Source of the DNA: Flavobacteriaceae bacterium
Lineage (GTDB): Bacteria; Bacteroidota; Bacteroidia; Flavobacteriales; Flavobacteriaceae
Direction of reading: 5' to 3'
Assembly: GCA_009693635.1 (NCBI GenBank)
Contig: SHWW01000011.1
Coordinates: 1 to 36,200 of the forward strand
Length of the DNA stretch: 36,200 nucleotides
A model generated the notes under the pieces. The model was given only the letters and a program-made list of their open reading frames with translations, did not search any database and was not told where the DNA came from. A program made the translations under genes and the position numbers. Positions 29,521 through 36,200 of this stretch are shown one piece after another (position 1 is the first letter of the stretch; every line of letters begins with the position of its first letter).

Positions 29521-30162
29521 TTATTTTGCCCAAGTTGAAGGACTTTTTCGCCATTCTTGCAAGGTTATTTCTTCTTCTTCGGTGATGTATCTTTTGGCTA
29601 CAGCCAATGGTAATAAGTTTTCATAATTGCTTAAGGTAAACAAATCAATATTTGCATTTCTGAAATTTTCAGTTGCAACTTCAAAATCATAACTGAAAAT
29701 TGCAGCCATACCTTTAACATTTGTACCAGCTTCTTTTAAAGCTTCAACAGCTAACAAACTACTATTTCCAGTACTTATTAAATCTTCAACCACAATTACG
29801 TTTTGTCCTTTTTGTAAATACCCTTCAACTTGATTCAATCGACCATGTTTTTTATGTTCTGGTCTAACATATACAAAGGGTAATCCTAAGCTCTCAGCAA
29901 CTAAAATTCCTATTCCAATCGCTCCAGTTGCAACGCCTGCAATAACATCAGGTTTTCCAAATTGTTTTTCAATGTTTTTAGAAAATTCATCTCGAATGTA
30001 ATTTCTAACCGCTGGAAATGAAAGTATTATTCTATTGTCACAATAGATAGGTGAGTTCCATCCTGAAGCCCATGTAAAAGGATTTCGTGGATTCAATTTA
30101 ATTGCATTAATTTGTAAAAGCAATTCGGCTGTTTTTTCGGCTGTATCTTTATTAAAAATCAT
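29521..30162 (-). CDS. pyrE: Orotate phosphoribosyltransferase
   Basis: PFTWASGWNSPIYCDNR, DVIAGVATGAIGIGILVAESLGLPFVYVRPEHKKHG, VIVVEDLISTGNSS. Confidence 0.97.
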   Translation of the reverse strand: MIFNKDTAEKTAELLLQINAIKLNPRNPFTWASGWNSPIYCDNRIILSFPAVRNYIRDEFSKNIEKQFGKPDVIAGVATGAIGIGILVAESLGLPFVYVRPEHKKHGRLNQVEGYLQKGQNVIVVEDLISTGNSSLLAVEALKEAGTNVKGMAAIFSYDFEVATENFRNANIDLFTLSNYENLLPLAVAKRYITEEEEITLQEWRKSPSTWAK

Positions 30163-30166
30163 AGTA

Positions 30167-30174
30167 CAAATGTA
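30167..30174 (-). promoter_or_regulatory. -7 box TACATTTG for pyrE overlapping the NUDIX start codon
   Basis: Exact TAnnTTTG on the minus strand, 4 nt from pyrE ATG; no good -33 element. Confidence 0.4.
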
Positions 30175-30754
30175 TAAAGTTTTTGTCAACGATAAACCAC
30201 TTTTTTTAACAAATCAAATCTTCAAAGAAACAGATTTCCAACTGTTTTTACTTGAAAGTGTTGATTTTAAAAGGCTTATCGTTAAAATGTTTCAAAATAA
30301 AATTCAAAAAGCCTATTTATATCATCCCGATGAAAAGGTAATTATGAAGGTTTTGAAGACTAAAATTCCAGTTAACAAAGCTGGCGGAGGTTTAGTTTAT
30401 AATAAAAATGACGAAGTTTTATTCATTTTTAGAAATGGAAAGTGGGATTTACCAAAAGGGGGAACTAATAAAGGCGAAGATATAGAACAAACTGCAATGC
30501 GGGAAGTGGAGGAAGAAACAGGGGTGAACGGTTTGTCAATTTCAAAAAAACTTCAAAAAACGTATCACATTTTTAAACGCAACGGCATTTATAAACTTAA
30601 AATCACCCATTGGTTTGAAATGCATTCTACCTATGAAGGAATTCCTTTAGGTCAAGCAGAAGAAGGGATTGAAAAAGTTGAATGGAAAAATCCTGAGCAG
30701 ATTAAAAAAGCTTTGAAAAATTCCTACGAAAACATAAAATTATTATTTGAATAA
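30170..30754 (+). CDS. NUDIX hydrolase
   Basis: NUDIX box GGTNKGEDIEQTAMREVEEETGV. Confidence 0.93.
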   Translation: MYKVFVNDKPLFLTNQIFKETDFQLFLLESVDFKRLIVKMFQNKIQKAYLYHPDEKVIMKVLKTKIPVNKAGGGLVYNKNDEVLFIFRNGKWDLPKGGTNKGEDIEQTAMREVEEETGVNGLSISKKLQKTYHIFKRNGIYKLKITHWFEMHSTYEGIPLGQAEEGIEKVEWKNPEQIKKALKNSYENIKLLFE

Positions 30755-30783
30755 GGTTTCTAAACTATATTTTTATTTTGAGT

Positions 30784-30791
30784 TATCTTTG
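30784..30791 (+). promoter_or_regulatory. -7 box TATCTTTG directly before the DEAD-box helicase
   Basis: Exact TAnnTTTG ending 4 nt before ATG 30796; no clear -33 element. Confidence 0.35.
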
Positions 30792-30795
30792 AAAA

Positions 30796-32142
30796 ATGAA
30801 AAATAAATACCATTCCAATAATATTCTTCTCAATTTAGGTATTAAAAACCTAAACGAAATGCAAATTGCCGCGCAAGAAACCGTTAAAACCGACAATAAT
30901 ATTCTTTTATTATCACCTACAGGTTCTGGAAAAACATTGGCTTTCTTGTTGCCAATATTTGAAATGTTGCAACCTGAAATTCTATCTGTGCAATGTTTAA
31001 TTTTAGTTCCATCACGAGAATTGGCTTTGCAAATTGAGCAAGTTTGGAAAAAAATGGGAACTGATTATAAAGTAAATGTTTGCTACGGTGGACACTCCAT
31101 TGATACTGAAATTAAAAATTTAAGTAATCCACCAGCAGTTTTAATTGGAACTCCAGGACGAATTGCCGATCATATTGACAGAGGAACTTTCCGTTTAGAC
31201 AAAATTCAAACGTTGGTTTTAGATGAATTTGACAAATCATTGCAATTGGGTTTCCACGAGCAAATGTCATTTATAATTGGGAAATTATCAAAATTAAACA
31301 AGCGCGTTTTAGTATCGGCAACTTCTGATATTGAAATTCCAAAATATACGAGAGTTATAAATCCAACGATTCTGGATTATATTCCTTCCGAAGAAGAGCG
31401 CACGAATTTGGCAATGAAATTAATGGTTTCTAAAGAAAAAGATAAAATCGGGAGTTTATTCAACTTGATTTGTTCTTTAAAATCGCAATCGGCTTTAATT
31501 TTTTGCAACCATCGCGACGCTGCAGAACGTATCAGCGACACCTTAAACGAAAAAGGAATTTATTCTACCTATTATCACGGCGGAATGAATCAAGACGAAC
31601 GTGAACGCGCCCTAATTCAGTTCAGAAACGGAAGTGTGAGCTATTTGGTCACTACCGATTTAGCTGCTCGTGGTTTGGATATTCCAGAAATGAAACACGT
31701 TATTCATTATCATTTACCATCCAAAGAAGACGAATTCACACATAGAAATGGAAGAACGGCTCGTATGTTAGCTTCTGGAACCGCCTATATTATTGCTCAC
31801 GAAAGCGAGAAAAAAATGGATTATATCGATTATGGAATGGAGGTATTGAAAATCGAAAATTTAAATGCATTGCCAAAACCACCTGAATTTCAGACAATTT
31901 ATATAAGTGGTGGAAAGAAAAATAAGTTGAATAAAATTGACATTGTAGGTTTCTTTTCTCAAAAAGGAAAGCTTGAGAAAGGCGATTTAGGATTGATAGA
32001 AGTGAAAGATTTCATTTCGTTTGCAGCCGTAAAATTTTACAAAGTAAAAGACTTACTTCATAATATTAGTGAAGAAAAAATGAAAGGCAAGAAATTTAAA
32101 ATCGAAGTGGCTAGAAAAGTAGTCAAGAAAGCGGATGAATAG
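30796..32142 (+). CDS. DEAD-box RNA helicase with DbpA-like C-terminal RNA-binding domain
   Basis: SPTGSGKT, VLDEFDK (DEFD variant of DEAD), SATSD, HRNGRTAR; C-term KIDIVGFFSQKGKLEKGDLGLIEVKDFISFAAV resembles DbpA RBD. Confidence 0.92.
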   Translation: MKNKYHSNNILLNLGIKNLNEMQIAAQETVKTDNNILLLSPTGSGKTLAFLLPIFEMLQPEILSVQCLILVPSRELALQIEQVWKKMGTDYKVNVCYGGHSIDTEIKNLSNPPAVLIGTPGRIADHIDRGTFRLDKIQTLVLDEFDKSLQLGFHEQMSFIIGKLSKLNKRVLVSATSDIEIPKYTRVINPTILDYIPSEEERTNLAMKLMVSKEKDKIGSLFNLICSLKSQSALIFCNHRDAAERISDTLNEKGIYSTYYHGGMNQDERERALIQFRNGSVSYLVTTDLAARGLDIPEMKHVIHYHLPSKEDEFTHRNGRTARMLASGTAYIIAHESEKKMDYIDYGMEVLKIENLNALPKPPEFQTIYISGGKKNKLNKIDIVGFFSQKGKLEKGDLGLIEVKDFISFAAVKFYKVKDLLHNISEEKMKGKKFKIEVARKVVKKADE

Positions 32143-32433
32143 CTATTTTTTATAGTTTTATCCCAGCGCCCCTGGCTTAATCGTCTTTTCTAAGGAGAGT
32201 TTATCCAAAAATAAATGCCTCCAATCCTGTTATGTTTGCTCTATCTGAAAGGGGCGGGTTGTCGCCAGTCGATTTTTTATTCAATAATTACTTTGTCATT
32301 ATTATAAACTCTAATTGAGACGTATCTTCGCAGCGAATTGAAGAGATTGAGCCGAATGAAGCAATTGCAATTCCAAATGCAAAATGATAATTCACTACAA
32401 AAAAAGAAATTTTTATTTTAATGTCTTCCGATT

Positions 32434-32463
32434 TTGGTTTCTACTTTAAACAATCTACTTTTG
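32434..32463 (+). promoter_or_regulatory. Consensus Bacteroidetes promoter for purC
   Basis: TTTTG (TTG 32434-32436), 19-nt spacer, TACTTTTG (32456-32463), 27 nt before ATG 32491. Confidence 0.75.
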
Positions 32464-32490
32464 CAAGACAATAACAAAAATCACTTTTAA

Positions 32491-33444
32491 ATGAATACAA
32501 TAACCATAACCGATTTTAATTTTCCGAATCAAAAATCGGTTTATCGCGGTAAAGTTCGCGAGGTTTACAACATTAATGACGACCTTTTAGTCATGGTTGC
32601 CACCGATAGACTTTCGGCCTTTGATGTAGTGATGCCAAAAGGAATTCCTTATAAAGGGCAAATTCTAAATCAGATTGCGACTAAATTCATGGAATTGACG
32701 CAAGATATTGTGCCGAATTGGTTGGTTGCTACTCCAGATCCAAATGTAGCTGTTGGTCATTTATGTGAGCCTTTTAAGGTTGAAATGGTGATTCGCGGTT
32801 ATGTTTCGGGACACGCTGCCAGAGAATATGCTTTGGGAAAACGAATTTTGTGTGGCGTTACTTTGCCAGAAGGATTGAAAGAAAATGATAAATTTCCAAC
32901 ACCTATTATTACGCCTTCTACAAAAGCGGATAATGGCGAACACGATGAGGATATTTCTCGGGAAGATATTATATCCAAAGGAATTGTTAAGGAAGCGGAT
33001 TATGTGGTTTTAGAAAAATATACTAGAGCTTTATTTCAAAGAGGAACTGAAATTGCTGCCAGTCGCGGATTGATATTAGTGGATACTAAATATGAATTTG
33101 GAAAAACAAAAGAAGGAAAAATCGTTTTGATTGACGAAATTCATACGCCAGATTCTTCTCGTTATTTTTATACAGAAGGATACCAAGAACGACAAAACAA
33201 CGGCGAAGAGCAAAAACAACTTTCTAAAGAGTTTGTAAGACGCTGGTTAATCGAAAATGGCTTTCAAGGAAAGGAAGGGCAACAAATTCCAGAAATGACT
33301 GACGATTATATTGCCACAGTTTCAGAACGTTATATTGAATTGTATGAAAATATAATGGGTGAAAAATTTGTGAAAGCGGATATTTCTGATATAAATATTA
33401 GAATTAAAAAAAATGTTTTAGAGAATTTGGCTAAAATACAGTAA
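32491..33444 (+). CDS. purC: Phosphoribosylaminoimidazolesuccinocarboxamide synthase
   Basis: [57 protein letters not shown]. Confidence 0.97.
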   Translation: MNTITITDFNFPNQKSVYRGKVREVYNINDDLLVMVATDRLSAFDVVMPKGIPYKGQILNQIATKFMELTQDIVPNWLVATPDPNVAVGHLCEPFKVEMVIRGYVSGHAAREYALGKRILCGVTLPEGLKENDKFPTPIITPSTKADNGEHDEDISREDIISKGIVKEADYVVLEKYTRALFQRGTEIAASRGLILVDTKYEFGKTKEGKIVLIDEIHTPDSSRYFYTEGYQERQNNGEEQKQLSKEFVRRWLIENGFQGKEGQQIPEMTDDYIATVSERYIELYENIMGEKFVKADISDINIRIKKNVLENLAKIQ

Positions 33445-33478
33445 TAACTTTTTTTGGCTTATTTAATGCGAAATAATT

Positions 33479-33509
33479 AAAAACGAACTTAAAAAAGTTC
33501 GTTTTTTTT
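33479..33509 (+). terminator. Intrinsic terminator after purC
   Basis: AACGAACTT-AAAA-AAGTTCGTT followed by T8. Confidence 0.92.
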
Positions 33510-33636
33510 ATTTTAATTATGAAGTTGTTAACAATTTAATAATTATATGTTTAATAACTTTTTTAAACATTGATATTATTTTGCTCTAAATTAATTAAGT
33601 TTGATATTAAATTAACGATATTTTAAGTATTGTTAA

Positions 33637-33722
33637 TGATAGTGGAGTCCAGAAACCATAACATAAACTGGGGAGAAACTGAAAATCCTTAAGAGTAGGA
33701 AAATTTTTTATAACCACTATTA
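33637..33722 (+). ncRNA. Candidate structured 5' leader (riboswitch-like or cis-regulatory)
   Basis: TGATAGTGG (33637-33645) pairs with CCACTATTA (33714-33722), 9 bp with one G:U, enclosing 68 nt with CCAG/CTGG and TCCT/AGGA sub-helices; ATG of the downstream gene at 33735. Confidence 0.35.
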
Positions 33723-33734
33723 AAATAATAAATT

Positions 33735-35792
33735 ATGGAAAAATTGACATTATTTTTTGGAAGTACATTATCTGTTCTAATCGTTATTTATCTACTGGGT
33801 AGATTTTATTCAGAACTCCTTCAAAGGCAGATCCCTAAAATACTTAACCTTGAAGAGATTAGAGATAATATAAGAAAATCAAATGGAATTTGGGAATTTA
33901 CAATTCCTTTCGCTCTTGTTTTTGGATTTATATTTAATGTTATTGCTACTGGAATTTGGTTTATTGGAGAAGTTATTGTTTGGGGTTTAAAATTAGCAAA
34001 ATGGTTATTTACTGAATTTTTTATTCCAGGAGTTTGGTTTTTAGTTCGAATGGCATGGCATTATATAGTAATTTGGCCATGGACTATTATTAAAATAGGT
34101 TTTAATCAACTAAAAAACGGATTTAATGTTGGGCAATATAAAGTTGCTGTAGCAGGTTTGTTTTTTACTTTTTTAATTTCTTTTTTAGGTAGATTTTTTG
34201 CAACTTGTTTTGGTTATGAATGGTGTATTCATGTTGCAACCGTATTGTCATTATTTCCAATTGGAATTTGTTTAACAGAAATTGCCTGGATGCATGGAAA
34301 TCAAGGAAATGAGTTCAATAATTCTCATAGAATCAAATATTTAAAACACCTTGGTATATTAATTGGCTTTTTCGGACTTTTATTTGTTATAGAAGCACTT
34401 TTAATTAAATTAGGAACTACTACAAATTATTCTAACGCCTTTTCTTCACTTCTTATAGGCGGAACTTTAATATCTTCTTTATTTATATTGTTTAATGCAG
34501 TATTATTATTGTTTATTTTTAGTGCTTTACCTTCTTTCAGTCCAAATTATTCAGGAACATTGAAAGAATTCCCTGGGGCTTTGTGGAATCATATTAAAAG
34601 TAAAGGATTACAATATTTATTAACTTTATTGGCAACTTTGGTTCCGATGATAATTTTAGCTGTAATTCCTTACTATTTAACTTCTGGTATTGTTAATATT
34701 ACACAAAATACAACAAATCAGATCTATGACAGAGAAATAAATTCAGCACAAAAAGATTCTTCTGTTATCGATTATAATGTTTGGTATAACACGGATTCTA
34801 TCTCTAATCAAAAATTAGATGAATTATTTGCTAAAGATAAAGTTTCATTTCAAAATAAACGTCACATAGCTATATTAACTTCTAGCAAAGATTATCTTAA
34901 TAGTGTTTACAGTAAACACAGCGATCCTATTTTAGCTACACCACTTTTTTCTTTATTTGCTGCATACGGAAAATATAATAATTTGCAATCAGAAACAGTA
35001 AACATTAATAGACCTGAGCAAACTATATTTTTTGAGCAACCATTAAATAATGATAAGTCTAATGCAGAGGGAATTGAAAAAGATGTAGAGACTATTCTTG
35101 CAGATAAAGAAAGTTATAAAAGTCAAGTATGTAATGAAACTTCAAGTCCTGTAGTTGAAAGTCAAGATGCTGCTCGAGCTGAAGCTCCAGCACAAGAACC
35201 TGCAAATGAAGATAATTGTGCATTGGCTAAAAAACAAGTTGATAAAGCAACTTTGTTATTAGCTAGATCCAAAAAAATTACCTCCTATCATAAAGATATG
35301 ATAGATTATTCAAAATCAATTAACGGCGCTGAATCCAATTCAAATTATTTAGCATGGTTATTTGCATCAATGTGGATTTCATTATTGCTAGCATTGTCTT
35401 TTGGATTTTCCTTAGCTTTATTTGCAAGAACCAATCAAACTATTTATTCAAAAGATGATGGGGCTGATGAATATGTTTTTGTTGGAGAAATAAAAAGAAT
35501 GAATGCTATTAATTCCAATCAACCTTTATTAGCTTTAGGAATTTTATTTGGTTTAATATTTTTATCATTATCTTCATTAGGGACTTTCTTTGATAAAATA
35601 AAGGATATTTTCCCAAATAATGTAAATCCAATTGTTAATTCTGCCCCACTATCAGTGGATGATTCTGTTTATACAGATTCAATTCAAGTTACTTCAGATA
35701 CAATGGCTGTGGCTTTAGATACAGCTGCTGTTGATTATCCTGAGTATCAAGAAATGCCTGCAGATACAGTATACGCAGCCCCACAATATTAA
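33735..35792 (+). CDS. Large multi-pass membrane protein of unknown function
   Basis: 685-aa ORF, several Trp-rich TM segments in the N-terminal half, a soluble Ser/Asn/Lys-rich middle, two further TM segments, Asp/Ala/Tyr-rich tail. Confidence 0.88.
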   Translation: MEKLTLFFGSTLSVLIVIYLLGRFYSELLQRQIPKILNLEEIRDNIRKSNGIWEFTIPFALVFGFIFNVIATGIWFIGEVIVWGLKLAKWLFTEFFIPGVWFLVRMAWHYIVIWPWTIIKIGFNQLKNGFNVGQYKVAVAGLFFTFLISFLGRFFATCFGYEWCIHVATVLSLFPIGICLTEIAWMHGNQGNEFNNSHRIKYLKHLGILIGFFGLLFVIEALLIKLGTTTNYSNAFSSLLIGGTLISSLFILFNAVLLLFIFSALPSFSPNYSGTLKEFPGALWNHIKSKGLQYLLTLLATLVPMIILAVIPYYLTSGIVNITQNTTNQIYDREINSAQKDSSVIDYNVWYNTDSISNQKLDELFAKDKVSFQNKRHIAILTSSKDYLNSVYSKHSDPILATPLFSLFAAYGKYNNLQSETVNINRPEQTIFFEQPLNNDKSNAEGIEKDVETILADKESYKSQVCNETSSPVVESQDAARAEAPAQEPANEDNCALAKKQVDKATLLLARSKKITSYHKDMIDYSKSINGAESNSNYLAWLFASMWISLLLALSFGFSLALFARTNQTIYSKDDGADEYVFVGEIKRMNAINSNQPLLALGILFGLIFLSLSSLGTFFDKIKDIFPNNVNPIVNSAPLSVDDSVYTDSIQVTSDTMAVALDTAAVDYPEYQEMPADTVYAAPQY

Positions 35793-35819
35793 AAGAATTT
35801 AAATAATAAGTTTTTTAAG

Positions 35820-35849
35820 TTAAAGCCAGACTATTTAGTCTGGCTTTAA
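35820..35849 (+). terminator. Terminator hairpin 1 after the membrane protein
   Basis: TTAAAGCCAGACTA-TT-TAGTCTGGCTTTAA, perfect 14-bp stem. Confidence 0.85.
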
Positions 35850-35853
35850 TTAT

Positions 35854-35886
35854 TAAAAAAACTGAGCTCCTTTCTCGGTTTTTTTA
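35854..35886 (+). terminator. Terminator hairpin 2 (tandem)
   Basis: AAAAAACTGAG-CTCCTTT-CTCGGTTTTTTT with one G:U and T-run. Confidence 0.8.
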
Positions 35887-35997
35887 TTAGGTTAAATCGT
35901 TCGTTTCCTTCTTTAAATATGATTTAAATTAACCAAATGACTGCTGTAATTTTCCAATTTAAAACTTTTCCGTAAATTTACTACTTAAATGATTAAT

Positions 35998-36200
35998 ATG
36001 AGAAAGATAAAATATAAGAAAGGTATAAAATTGCACCCTTTTAGCCTAGAGTATACAGGAATTCATAATGAGACAGATTCAGAAATGCAACTGTTTGTTT
36101 ATGATAGTTTTAATTTATCTGAATATGAAGATTTTCCTTTTTCTAAATTAGAAAAAAGCATTGATCATAAAAAAATAAATTGGCTCAATATCCATGGATT
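35998..36200 (+). CDS. corA: CorA-like Mg2+/Co2+ transporter, N-terminal fragment (runs off window)
   Basis: Translation MRKIKYKKGIKLHPFSLEYTGIHNETDSEMQLFVYDSFNLSEYEDFPFSKLEKSIDHKKINWLNIHG resembles the CorA N-terminal domain (WLNIxG). Confidence 0.7.
   Translation, partial: MRKIKYKKGIKLHPFSLEYTGIHNETDSEMQLFVYDSFNLSEYEDFPFSKLEKSIDHKKINWLNIHG

Noticed and set aside
30115-30150. Direct repeat TTCGGCTGT...TTCGGCTGT
   Set aside because: Explained by the pyrE N-terminal coding repeat (TAEKTAE).

Overview
This 36.2 kb AT-rich window looks like a chromosomal segment from a Flavobacterium-like Bacteroidetes. It is almost entirely housekeeping genes, about 39 complete CDSs plus a 3'-truncated CorA-like CDS at the right edge. 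Recognisable genes include ychF, a ferredoxin, a LuxC-type acyl-CoA reductase, serC-serA, valS, rlmD, a LolD-like ABC ATPase, msrA, terC, murQ, a ZIP transporter and a THUMP methylase. They also include a lipid operon (cdsA, psd, acyl-CoA-binding protein, lipoprotein SOD), ftsH, rsfS, birA, pyrE, a NUDIX hydrolase, a DEAD-box helicase and purC. I saw no CRISPR array, rRNA, tRNA, prophage, transposase or recognisable defence system. The interesting signal is in the intergenic DNA: (i) elements built from 7-8 bp tandem units, in two places arranged as opposing (inverted) arms, beside serA, the ferredoxin/acyl-CoA reductase pair and murQ; (ii) two 63-nt copies of a dispersed hairpin repeat at 8796-8858 (+) and 16657-16719 (-), 48/63 identical without gaps; (iii) a candidate structured 5' leader closed by a 9-bp stem just before an unassigned 685-aa membrane protein; (iv) a divergent pyrE/NUDIX pair with only 7 bp between start codons; (v) long bidirectional hairpin terminators, some formed partly from coding sequence. 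No strong new multi-gene system is evident. The best novelty candidates are the repeat architectures and the leader plus membrane protein locus.
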